Made by a program: the position numbers and the translations under genes. From CAVSVP01 sp963731125 (lineage in GTDB: Bacteria > Pseudomonadota > Gammaproteobacteria > Competibacterales > Competibacteraceae), in the NCBI GenBank assembly GCA_963731125.1, contig CAVSVP010000006.1:124001-188000 (forward strand): a DNA stretch of 64,000 nt. The letters run 5' to 3'. Positions 53,459 to 61,991 of this stretch are shown here, one piece after another. A model generated the notes under the pieces. That model had not been told where the DNA came from. It saw only the letters and a list, made by a program, of their open reading frames with translations, and made no database searches. Numbering within the stretch: position 1 is the stretch's first letter; the number at the start of each line of letters is the position of its first letter.

Positions 53459-53546
53459 TGGAAATACCGTTGCTGTTGAGTCAGCGAAATGCACTGGTTA
53501 GCCGAGCTTACCTGTAAATGGGAAACTGACGTACTGGCATTCCGGC

Positions 53547-54122
53547 ATGAAACAGTTACTGATAACATTCTCCGTCGTCTTCGTTTTCTCGCTGCCGTTT
53601 TACAGCAAGGGCTATAGCGCCGAAAGTCCCAACGACGACCGCTCTGCTAAACTGACTCAAGAATCACCTCCGCCGCAGGCAATGACATTGCCTCTATCTC
53701 AGCCTTCTCCCGTCAATAATGCTAACCGCCGACGGTTTAGCCGGGATGTAGCAAAGATCGCACAACAATATCGCTTAGACCCCGCCTTAATACATGCCGT
53801 GATTAGCGCTGAGTCGGGTTTTAATCCTACAGCGGTCTCTCCAGCCGGCGCCATCGGTTTAATGCAGCTTATGCCGGCCACCGCCGAACGCTATCGTATC
53901 GCTGATCCCTTTGACCCCATTGCCAACATTGAAGGGGGCGTGCGTCACTTGCGCTTTCTGCTGGATAAATTTAAAACCATCCGTCTTGCGTTAGCCGCTT
54001 ACAATGCCGGTGCAGCCACCATAGCCCGCAACACCCCCCCAGATTATCCGGAAACTCGCCGCTATGTGATTCGGGTTCTGCATTTTTATATGCTTTATAA
54101 AAAAGAAGCACGTGCTCATTAG
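53547..54122 (+). CDS. exported lytic transglycosylase (SLT domain)
   Basis: 191 residues. Signal peptide about 1-24, a disordered proline-rich stretch, then an SLT/goose-lysozyme-like domain: catalytic E89 in AVISAESGFNP, GAIGLMQLMPATAERY, and LALAAYNAGAATIARN. It cuts peptidoglycan with formation of anhydromuramic ends. Its stop nearly abuts the stop of the convergent CHASE2 gene. Confidence 0.9.
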   Translation: MKQLLITFSVVFVFSLPFYSKGYSAESPNDDRSAKLTQESPPPQAMTLPLSQPSPVNNANRRRFSRDVAKIAQQYRLDPALIHAVISAESGFNPTAVSPAGAIGLMQLMPATAERYRIADPFDPIANIEGGVRHLRFLLDKFKTIRLALAAYNAGAATIARNTPPDYPETRRYVIRVLHFYMLYKKEARAH

Positions 54123-54123
54123 A

Positions 54124-57100
54124 TTAATTCTGCAATTCAGGAAGATAGAAAATTTCCCGCAGTGTGGTTAACAATAACTCTCGATTCACCGGTTTGTTAA
54201 GAAATTTATAGACAATATCCTCGTTAGCATAACTTATATTGCTGTAATCGCTCATCATAATACGCACCACGTCCGGATAAAGCGCCCTGACGCGCCTGAG
54301 GAAGTTGGCACCGTCCATTTCCGGCATGACTAAATCCGAAATAACGACGCCGACTGAATGAAGAGACAACAGCTTGAGCCCCTCTCGGCCGTTATCAGCC
54401 GTGAATACCTGATAGCCTTCCCGACTCAAAAATCGGCTTAGAATGGCGATGGTCAGCGGATCATCATCGACCAGTAATAGCGTGTGTGTTGTTGCGACCG
54501 CATAGTCATCTAGCGGCAAAACCAGCTTGGTGGCCAGCACGGCAGTCACTTCTTCAGACGGAAGCGGATGACTGAAAAAAAAGCCTTGCATTTCGTCACA
54601 ATGTTTGGCCTTCAAAAACGCAAGTTGCCCTTCATGCTCTACGCCCTCGGCGATCACTTTTATATTCAGGCTATGGGCCAGAGTGATCATGGCCAGCGTA
54701 ATCGCCGCGTTGTCTGGGTCAGTTGTCACCTCGCGGACAAAGGATTGATCAATTTTAAGCCGATCGATAGGAAAGCGTCTTAGATAGTTTAAAGAGGAAT
54801 AACCGGTGCCAAAATCGTCGATAGAGAGCTGTACCCCGATGGTTTTTAGGGCATATAACGTAGCTACAGTTCTTTCTACATCCTTCATCAGCAAGCTTTC
54901 GGTAATCTCCAACTCAAGATAACGGGCTTCCAAGCCAGTTTCCCTTAAAGTATGGGCTACTGAGTCTGCTAACTCTGCTTCCAAAAACTGGCGCGGCGAA
55001 AGGTTCACCGAGATGAGTTTAATGGGTAATCCCGCATCCAGCCATGCCTTCGCTTGCTTACAAGCCGTTTTCAGCACCCAGGCACCAATAGGAACAATCA
55101 GACCATTTTCCTCCGCCAAGGGGATAAACTCCGCCGGAGAAATCACCCCTAAGCGGGGATGCTGCCAACGCAATAAGACTTCTACGCCAATCACATCGCC
55201 ATTTTTCAGGCTCACTTGAGGCTGGTAATACGGCACTAATTCCACCTCTTCCAGGGCATGACGCAGATCATTTTCCAAAATAAAACGGTCAATTGCCCGG
55301 GCGTTCATTTCCGGAGCATATAACTGGACGTTATTACAACCCCACTCTTTAGCACGGTGCATGGCGGTATTAGCGTTTTTCAATAAGGTTTCCACGTCCT
55401 CGCCGTTGCAAGGGAATAGGCTGATTCCAATGGTGCAAGTCACAAAAAATTCCCGCTCATTCACTCTGAAGGGTGTCTTCATGGCCTCCAAAATTTTATA
55501 AGCGACAACAATCGAACCGTCGGCATGCGCTAGCTCTTCGAGCAGCACAACAAACTCATCACCCCCAAGCCGAGCCACGGTATCGCCCTTCCGCACGCAA
55601 GCCTTTAACCTTACTGCCACGATCCGTAACAGAGTATCCCCTGCTGCATGCCCCAGGCTATCGTTGACCCGCTTAAACCGATCCAAATTCACGAACAGCA
55701 CTGCCACCGACCGATTAGCGCGATGCGCATGAGCGATGGCGTGCTCAAGTCGGTCCTGCAGCATACGACGATTAGGGAGTTGAGTCAGCGCGTCATGGTT
55801 GGACATGAAAATCATCTGCTGAGCCATACGGCGGATATTGGTAATGTCACTGATGGCGAGCACCACCCCCAATATCGCACCTGCCTGATCTCGGATAGGG
55901 GCTGCCGAAACGCGTACGCCGTATTCCCGCCCTGAGCGGCTAATCAAAAAAGTATCCTCGCCCAGTTTGATAATTCGCTCCTCGCGCAGACACTGGGCCA
56001 CAGGATACACCAACTGCTTAGCGCTATGGCCGTTGACTATCTTTAACACGGCGTCTAACGGTTGTCCCTGAACCTCCCGCAATCGGCAGTTGGTGAGCAT
56101 TTCTGCGATAGGGTTCATATAATCCACAATCCCTGCAGCGCTCGTGGTGATCACGGCATCGCCGATGGAGTTGAGGGTAACTTGACTACGTTCCTTTTCG
56201 GCGCTCAGCGAGCGCACCAGGCGCACTAGGCGACACCAGCTCCATAAAGGGTAGCTCAACCCCAACGTCAGCAAGGCTGGGGCTGGAGGAAACCACAACG
56301 CAAAGCCACGGAGGAGCAGGAGGCTGATCATGAAGGCGATAACCAATTGTACCAGGGCAGTCAACAGCGTCCACCGCGGCGATAGATAAACATAGATCAG
56401 GATAACGGGCAGCACGAGACTACTCGTTAATACCAGGCGCCACATTAAGTTCAGGGGTTGGATGGCTAAACCTTTGCGTAAGGCATCCAGTACATTGGCA
56501 TGAAACTCGACACCAGACATGGTATGAGTCTGCCCTGACACGGGAGTTGGCAGTTGATCTCCTAGCGCGGCGGCGGTCACTCCGATAAAGACGAATTTAT
56601 TGCTGAAAGTTTCCGGGGCTATATCATTGCGTAATGCCTCTACATAAGAGAGACGGGGGTAATAGCCTGGCGGACCTGCAAACGGAATCAGAACCTTATG
56701 ATCACGGACCCAGTGATAGGGAGAGACCTGACGGCTATGGTGATTGCGCTGTTCTGACAACCGCTGCCAGTCAGATGGATTGGCTATTTCCAACATTGCC
56801 AGGCCTAGGCTCGACCAACGAGGCGATCCTAGACCCGCTTTTAAAAAGACGCTGCGCGCGATGCCGTCGCGATCCAACTCCACATCCACATGCCCAAGAC
56901 CAGCGGCTACTAACGCCAATTCCGGTATAGGCAGTAACTCGACCAGCTGACCATTTGTCCGCAGTTGCGCATTCATCACCGGCTGTACGACTTTACCATT
57001 CTCGGCTACCGCTTTTGCCAAGGCAGCATCCGCCTCAGGATCGTCAACATTGGGCTCTACGAAGGCGATATTGAGGGCTATGGCTTGGACACCTACCTCA

Positions 57101-57363
57101 GTCAACTTATTCACCAGTTTTGCGTGAAGCCGCCGTGACCAAGGCCAACGGCCTAATTTCATTAAGCTTTGTTCGTCGACAGCGACGATAATGATATCAT
57201 CTGCCGGTGCCCGCGCCCATGCTTTGAGGCTCCAGTCATAGATCACGTTGTCCCAGCGCCACAGCCAATCGGTATAGACTAAGAAGAGCGCCATCACCAG
57301 CAGCACGCTGGTTAGAGCGAATTTCTCCGACCTTAAAAGGTAATGCGGAACGCGCATATTCAC
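54124..57363 (-). CDS. CHASE2-PAS-GGDEF-EAL-REC signalling protein
   Basis: 1079 residues. An N-terminal membrane helix, a CHASE2 periplasmic sensor (DIIIVAVDEQSLMKLGRWPWSR), three further membrane helices (about 305-375), a PAS domain, GGDEF at 600-604 with RxxD (RKGD) before it, an EAL-type domain with EVL at 728-730 and intact NLSPRQF, LEITES, DDFGTGYSSL and IAEGVEH, and a C-terminal receiver with D1010 and a K in FLNKPV. Both c-di-GMP synthesis and breakdown look possible, with phosphorylation input. It overlaps the upstream FecR/LysM gene by 4 bp. Confidence 0.93.
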   Translation of the reverse strand: MNMRVPHYLLRSEKFALTSVLLVMALFLVYTDWLWRWDNVIYDWSLKAWARAPADDIIIVAVDEQSLMKLGRWPWSRRLHAKLVNKLTEVGVQAIALNIAFVEPNVDDPEADAALAKAVAENGKVVQPVMNAQLRTNGQLVELLPIPELALVAAGLGHVDVELDRDGIARSVFLKAGLGSPRWSSLGLAMLEIANPSDWQRLSEQRNHHSRQVSPYHWVRDHKVLIPFAGPPGYYPRLSYVEALRNDIAPETFSNKFVFIGVTAAALGDQLPTPVSGQTHTMSGVEFHANVLDALRKGLAIQPLNLMWRLVLTSSLVLPVILIYVYLSPRWTLLTALVQLVIAFMISLLLLRGFALWFPPAPALLTLGLSYPLWSWCRLVRLVRSLSAEKERSQVTLNSIGDAVITTSAAGIVDYMNPIAEMLTNCRLREVQGQPLDAVLKIVNGHSAKQLVYPVAQCLREERIIKLGEDTFLISRSGREYGVRVSAAPIRDQAGAILGVVLAISDITNIRRMAQQMIFMSNHDALTQLPNRRMLQDRLEHAIAHAHRANRSVAVLFVNLDRFKRVNDSLGHAAGDTLLRIVAVRLKACVRKGDTVARLGGDEFVVLLEELAHADGSIVVAYKILEAMKTPFRVNEREFFVTCTIGISLFPCNGEDVETLLKNANTAMHRAKEWGCNNVQLYAPEMNARAIDRFILENDLRHALEEVELVPYYQPQVSLKNGDVIGVEVLLRWQHPRLGVISPAEFIPLAEENGLIVPIGAWVLKTACKQAKAWLDAGLPIKLISVNLSPRQFLEAELADSVAHTLRETGLEARYLELEITESLLMKDVERTVATLYALKTIGVQLSIDDFGTGYSSLNYLRRFPIDRLKIDQSFVREVTTDPDNAAITLAMITLAHSLNIKVIAEGVEHEGQLAFLKAKHCDEMQGFFFSHPLPSEEVTAVLATKLVLPLDDYAVATTHTLLLVDDDPLTIAILSRFLSREGYQVFTADNGREGLKLLSLHSVGVVISDLVMPEMDGANFLRRVRALYPDVVRIMMSDYSNISYANEDIVYKFLNKPVNRELLLTTLREIFYLPELQN

Positions 57364-59015
57364 AGGGCAAACAGCAGCGCTACAATGGCGTAAACGGCCA
57401 ATAACCAGTAATTTGGTGGTACGTTAATACGCTGGGTTGCCCCATAGGGTCCGACAAAACCATCGGTATCGAGTGTTCGAATGCGCAAGTAATAAAAGCC
57501 GGACGCGGGGCGCGATATCGTCACTTGCGGCTCGGCAAGACGTGAGTCAACGACAAATGACTCGAACCTGGCATCCCTTGCCATTTGGAATTGATAGGTT
57601 TGCCCCGGCAAGCCAGCGCTCCAGCGAAAAACAATATGGTTTTCGTCAACCTGTGGTTCTTCCAATGGCGGACTAGCCGGCGCCGGTTTGATTTCAAAAC
57701 GTTGTGGATCGCTAAACGGTCCTGTTTCGCCGGAGTCAGTCCGGGTAGCTACCCGCCAGTAATAAATACCTGGCAAAAGAGACCGATCCAAGGCCAGTTC
57801 TGTCTCTGCCTGCGCGGGAATATTCGTGATCGGCGCTGCAAAACGTGAACCCTCTGCCAGTTGGAAATGATAACCCGTTGCTCCCTCTGGTTTTGCCCAC
57901 TGAAAAGTCGGGCTGCTGTCCCTCACCGTTTCATCGTAAGTGGGCGCGATCAGCAGGGGAGGTTCGGGGCGTGCATCCAGCATAAACCTATGATAGGCAT
58001 CACGACCTTCCAGCTGTTGCGAATCTATGCCTCGAATGCGTAAAACATAGTGATTGTCCGGCAGATCCGGACCGCGAAACTGGGGAAAATCGCTTTTCCC
58101 ATCGAATAGCAAGGTCTTGAATGTACGGTCAGGGGCTATCTGCGTCCGATAAGCCACCGCACCGTCTAGGGGCGGAAAACTCAGCTGGATCGGCACCCGT
58201 TCCACCACTGCAGGCAGGGCTGAAAGATCTGGTGGAGGAAGCAGAGGGGTTGGCACTGCCGGAGCAGCGCCAAGTCTAGTCACAGTACCAAAGCCCCGGC
58301 GCACTACAACGGTCTTTGCCTCGCCTTTTACCCGCACTCTGCCATCCAACACTTCGGCGCGGGAAACCGGTGGATCAGATGCCGCGCTGATTCGGTACTC
58401 GGTACCACGCACCGTCGAAGTCGCCGCTGGCGTTTCAATCTCATACCGCATCCCCGGAACTTGTTCCGAAGTCACGCGGTTATTTAGGCGGCCATGCTGC
58501 AAGCGCATGCGCGTGTCTACCATCCCGGTACCACCATAAATACTAATCGCATCCAAGACCAACCGACTATTCGCTTCAATGAGCAAAAGCGAACCGTCAG
58601 CAAATTGCAATGTAACATTGCTATCCGAACCCGTGTGAATTTCATCGCCGGCTCGCAGGCGTAGGCCGACTTTGAGAGGAATGCTTTGCCCTGTCCTGGC
58701 AAGCCGCGCTTGCGCCTCGTTCTGCACATGAAGCACTTCCACTGGCGTGGGCTGAATCTTAAGCCAGGCAACAGGGATTCGCAGGCGCATTCCAGGGGAC
58801 ATACGGCGCGGATTGACAACCTTATTCAGCGCTTGCAGTCTTGGCCAATACCGTATGCCTTCAAGATATTTCTCGGTAATAAGCCACAGATTATCGCCCG
58901 GACGCACCGTGTATATCCATTCTTGGCAATAAGCGTTAGACGTGATTGATAACAGCAGTAGAGGTAGCCAAGATAGTGTTGCGAGCGTTCTCGGAATTTG
59001 TGGAAAAACTGTCAT
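57360..59015 (-). CDS. exported LysM-FecR protein with fibronectin-like repeats
   Basis: 551 residues. Signal peptide about 1-30; LysM domain about 34-80 (YTVRPGDNLWLITEKYLEG) that should bind peptidoglycan; FecR domain about 105-235 (LRAGDEIHTGSDSNVTLQFADGS, PAATSTVRGTEYRI); then three repeats of about 90 residues rich in W/Y-x-F/Q patterns (YRTQIAPDRTF, YHFQLAEGSRF, YQFQMARDARF); and a hydrophobic C-terminal anchor. The 4-bp overlap with the CHASE2 gene suggests it feeds a cell-wall signal to that sensor. Confidence 0.9.
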   Translation of the reverse strand: MTVFPQIPRTLATLSWLPLLLLSITSNAYCQEWIYTVRPGDNLWLITEKYLEGIRYWPRLQALNKVVNPRRMSPGMRLRIPVAWLKIQPTPVEVLHVQNEAQARLARTGQSIPLKVGLRLRAGDEIHTGSDSNVTLQFADGSLLLIEANSRLVLDAISIYGGTGMVDTRMRLQHGRLNNRVTSEQVPGMRYEIETPAATSTVRGTEYRISAASDPPVSRAEVLDGRVRVKGEAKTVVVRRGFGTVTRLGAAPAVPTPLLPPPDLSALPAVVERVPIQLSFPPLDGAVAYRTQIAPDRTFKTLLFDGKSDFPQFRGPDLPDNHYVLRIRGIDSQQLEGRDAYHRFMLDARPEPPLLIAPTYDETVRDSSPTFQWAKPEGATGYHFQLAEGSRFAAPITNIPAQAETELALDRSLLPGIYYWRVATRTDSGETGPFSDPQRFEIKPAPASPPLEEPQVDENHIVFRWSAGLPGQTYQFQMARDARFESFVVDSRLAEPQVTISRPASGFYYLRIRTLDTDGFVGPYGATQRINVPPNYWLLAVYAIVALLFAL

Positions 59016-59266
59016 TCTATTGAAGACTTGCCACCCATCTTCCTCTCCATTTGTCGACTAGCGCCTGTCGGAAACGATTCTGATTTTAGCGGAAGTGGTT
59101 ATGCTAAAACTATTACGCGTATCCGTGCAGGGCTCAAAACATTTTATGCCGACATCCAATGGAATGCTATTCATAGCAATAATATCGTTATCCATCATGT
59201 TACTCTAACTTCAAAAAAATACCTCAAAATTTATCGAGACTACTTTTGTAACTGAGCCAGTCGCTG

Positions 59267-60814
59267 ATGGAACATAGGCGTTCAACCAATAACACAAACC
59301 AGCAGGTATGCGCCGCACAAGTAGCACTGCTGTATAAGAATGCTCCGTTAGCTTATGCGGTTACCTTGATTAATGGTGCTATTTTGATCTTTGTGCAGAA
59401 AACGCACATTCCCACAACGGTGACGATCACCTGGTACGCCTGCCTTGTTCTGGTGACTCTGAGTAGAGCCGTAATGGTCTACCGTTATACCCAAGCCAAG
59501 CTGACGACAGAAACAATACCTAATTGGAAACATGCCTATCTCATCGGAACCTGCCTAGCGGGATTAACTTGGGGAGCAAGTGCCGTTTTATTATTCCCGG
59601 CAGAATCCATCGGCCATCAAGTATTTGTCGCCTTCGTGCTGGCCGGTATGGCGGCGGGAGCAGTGGCGGTCTTGGCAGCCAGAATTGAAATCTGCTTGGT
59701 TTTTTTACTCACCAGCCTGCTTCCCTTAGCCTTGCAATTTTTCAGACAAAACGGCGAGTTGGAATTGGCGATGGGTACTATGACACTAATTTTTCTGGCG
59801 GGTATGCTATCTACGGCTCGAACTCTACATCTTTCCATTCTAAGTTCCATAAACCTTCGCTTCGACAAGCGAGAGTTACTGGCAGAAGTGACAAAACGTC
59901 AGCGAGTCGAAGAGAGTCTTTTCCACGAAAAGGAACGTCTACAAATTACCCTGGCTTCCATTGGTGATGGCGTCGTTATTACCGACGCACAGGCAGTAAT
60001 CGAATATCTGAATCCTGTTGCTGAACAACTGTGCGGGTGGTCTAGCGAAACAGCACATCAGCAACCGTTATCCAAGATTTTTCGTAGCCTTGACGAAAAT
60101 ACCAGGCAATCCACAAAAACGGCTTTAGAACATTGTCTGAGCAATGCCGCTCGCACGGAAAAACATACTTTGCTGTTATCACGCAGGGGCAAGGAATATC
60201 TTATCAATGAACTTGCTACCCCGCTCTGCGATCGTAACGGTAGAGTCATTGGCGCAGTGGCGGTGTTTCGCGACGTCACCGAAGCTCGCAAATACACTGC
60301 AAAGCTCGCATACCAGGCTAACCACGACGCCCTGACTCACTTACCCAACCGCTATTTGCTCAAGGACCGGCTCGAGCATGCCATCGCTCGTGCTCAGCGT
60401 AATAGCCAACAAGTTGCTGTATTATTTATCGATTTAGATCGCTTTAAAGACGTCAACGATCAATTGGGACACGCTGCGGGGGATACACTACTTAGGCAGG
60501 TGGTAACGCGTTTGTGCACCAACGTACGTGAGGTGGATACGTTGGCCCGACTCGGCGGTGATGAATTTGTCGTGGTGCTCGAAGCCGTATCCTATGCTGA
60601 GCAGGCAATAATGGTATCGCACAAGCTGTTAAAATCGTTGCAAATGCCTTTTATCATCGAAGACCACCCGTGTTTTATAACGGCCAGTATTGGTATTGCC
60701 CTCTTTCCCGAGGATGGCAGCGATACCGAAACGCTGCTACAAAACGCCGACACGGCGATGTATCGGGCTAAGGAAGAGGGGCTCAACCATGCCAGGTTAT
60801 TTAGCTGGGAATAA
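59267..60814 (+). CDS. membrane PAS-GGDEF diguanylate cyclase
   Basis: 515 residues. An N-terminal block of five or six membrane helices (about 25-190, MASE-like) is followed by a short coiled coil, a PAS domain (ITLASIGDGVVITDAQAVIEYLNPVAEQLCGW) and GGDEF at 430-434 with an RxxD site (REVD). The domain is complete, so an active cyclase with product inhibition is expected. It is divergent to the LysM-FecR/CHASE2 pair; its PAS and GGDEF parts are similar to those of the CHASE2 protein, suggesting local duplication. Confidence 0.92.
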   Translation: MEHRRSTNNTNQQVCAAQVALLYKNAPLAYAVTLINGAILIFVQKTHIPTTVTITWYACLVLVTLSRAVMVYRYTQAKLTTETIPNWKHAYLIGTCLAGLTWGASAVLLFPAESIGHQVFVAFVLAGMAAGAVAVLAARIEICLVFLLTSLLPLALQFFRQNGELELAMGTMTLIFLAGMLSTARTLHLSILSSINLRFDKRELLAEVTKRQRVEESLFHEKERLQITLASIGDGVVITDAQAVIEYLNPVAEQLCGWSSETAHQQPLSKIFRSLDENTRQSTKTALEHCLSNAARTEKHTLLLSRRGKEYLINELATPLCDRNGRVIGAVAVFRDVTEARKYTAKLAYQANHDALTHLPNRYLLKDRLEHAIARAQRNSQQVAVLFIDLDRFKDVNDQLGHAAGDTLLRQVVTRLCTNVREVDTLARLGGDEFVVVLEAVSYAEQAIMVSHKLLKSLQMPFIIEDHPCFITASIGIALFPEDGSDTETLLQNADTAMYRAKEEGLNHARLFSWE

Positions 60815-60911
60815 GATCGTCATGTTCGAGCCAACCGCCCGTTGCGAAAGCGCCATACTCTAATATGGTAATAATAGCAGTACCTTACCCAATCCACGAG
60901 GAGATAATTTT

Positions 60912-61220
60912 ATGCAGCGCGCTATGATGAAGTCAATTGCAGTCATTGTTTTGAGTCTCTTTATAGTATTGCCGGGGTTTGCGCAGCCAGAAACCCCTAC
61001 TTACTCCCAGGCGCCATCGGCAGGAGCAATCATTGGGGATTTGTTCCTAGCGAGACCTGCGGGTCTTGTTGCCACTGTTGTGGGCACCGCCGTTTTTATT
61101 GTTGCTTTGCCCTTTAGTCTACCAAGCCGTAGCGTCGACACGGTGGCGCAAACGTTAGTAGTAAAGCCCGCTACTTTTACCTTTGTCCGTCCGTTAGGCC
61201 AGAATATTAGAAGTTACTGA
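60912..61220 (+). CDS. small exported or membrane protein, unknown
   Basis: 102 residues, good GAGGAG box. A signal peptide (about 1-29, ending at FAQ) is followed by IIGDLFLARPAGLVATVVGTAVFIVALPFSLPS, a long hydrophobic stretch, and ending TFVRPLG. Small proteins with this GDxxxRPxGLxATxxGxxxFxxxLPF pattern occur in gammaproteobacteria; function unknown. Confidence 0.7.
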   Translation: MQRAMMKSIAVIVLSLFIVLPGFAQPETPTYSQAPSAGAIIGDLFLARPAGLVATVVGTAVFIVALPFSLPSRSVDTVAQTLVVKPATFTFVRPLGQNIRSY

Positions 61221-61299
61221 ATCGTGCGTCAATTTCCGTTACTTCGCAGCAAAATTAGTTTGACGAAAAATTTACTGGAAAAATGGTGGTGCGGGTCTT

Positions 61300-61317
61300 T
61301 CTAGGGTTTCCCCTAGA
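61300..61317. promoter_or_regulatory. palindrome TCTAGGG-N4-CCCTAGA
   Basis: Seven-base arms around TTTC. The GGG...CCC form with flanking CTA/TAG resembles binding sites of some LuxR/NarL-type regulators, but this is a resemblance only. It lies in the 771-bp intergenic region before a candidate small RNA. Confidence 0.4.
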
Positions 61318-61339
61318 TTATCTTCTAAATGAGATGAAA

Positions 61340-61356
61340 CTGACAAAAATTGTCAG
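61340..61356. promoter_or_regulatory. perfect palindrome CTGACAA-AAA-TTGTCAG
   Basis: Seven-base perfect arms around AAA, 22 bp after the previous palindrome. Typical size for a dimeric repressor site. No regulator gene is adjacent, so its owner is unknown. Confidence 0.45.
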
Positions 61357-61439
61357 GTACGACTTTTTCTCGTCATCCCTATTACTTGTTTCTTTACGCG
61401 CACCTCAAAAATTTTAAAAAAATGCTTATAAAATATGAC

Positions 61440-61575
61440 ATTGGTAAGATATTTTTATCTGGCATTGTTATTGCTCCAGGTATAGCGAGCATGGATATCT
61501 ATTCGTGCTTGTAGTCTAGGACTTCCTCCTTTGGTGGTTGTGTTTGCCGGGACCTTTACAGTCCCGGCTTTTTTT
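61440..61575 (+). ncRNA. candidate small RNA ending at an intrinsic terminator
   Basis: An AT-rich stretch (61405-61470) that could hold a promoter is followed by GCGAGCATGGATATCTATTC, a TTCCTCCTTTGGTGG segment with anti-ribosome-binding-site character, and the terminator at 61546-61575. No open frame leads into it. No known RNA family recognised. Confidence 0.4.
61546..61575 (+). terminator. intrinsic terminator
   Basis: GCCGGGAC (61546-61553) and GCC-rich GTCCCGGC (61561-61568) form a perfect 8-bp stem with a 7-nt loop followed by seven T residues. The nearest gene upstream on this strand ended 325 bp earlier. Confidence 0.85.
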
Positions 61576-61710
61576 ATTGGTCAACCTGCTTCTGACTTCC
61601 ACCCCGGTCCCACTTTAAACGGACATAAGCGCATCGAAGGGAGGTTGTGTTATGACAATATCCCGCTCGTGATTGGAACCCGTTGCCAAGCATCACCGGC
61701 AAAACTTGAC

Positions 61711-61816
61711 TATAGCGCCAGCCATATGAATTGATGCTTATGATCTCATTACAATCGTCGTTCACTAACGATTTGTAGCCTTTTAATCAGTATCAGGTCA
61801 TGTGACCAGCACTATA
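61711..61816 (-). repeat. 106-bp MITE-like palindromic element, copy B
   Basis: Reverse-orientation copy of 19028-19133, same length, about 87% identical by eye. Ends TATAGCGCCAGCCA and TGACCAGCACTATA keep the inverted repeat; the central AATCGT/ACGATT stem is kept. Lies about 135 bp after an orphan terminator, as copy A does (about 110 bp). Confidence 0.8.
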
Positions 61817-61948
61817 GCAGCTTCTGTTCAGGCTTGCGCCCCTAGATCGCAAAGGAACAAGCGCTGAAGCATTGAAACCTGGCACAACACCCCCATTTAT
61901 TAGTCGTGGCTTCACGACGGATCCGATAGCCTCGTCAATTTCTTCCTA

Positions 61949-61959
61949 AGAGGCTGTTG
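61949..61959 (+). repeat. solitary AGAGGCTGTTG end fragment
   Basis: Eleven bases identical to the outer end of the 92-bp element at 3542. Found just before the HtrA-like gene. Short, so chance is possible. Confidence 0.3.
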
Positions 61960-61991
61960 CATTCGTTCTATTTTTAAGGAGAGCTCCGAGT

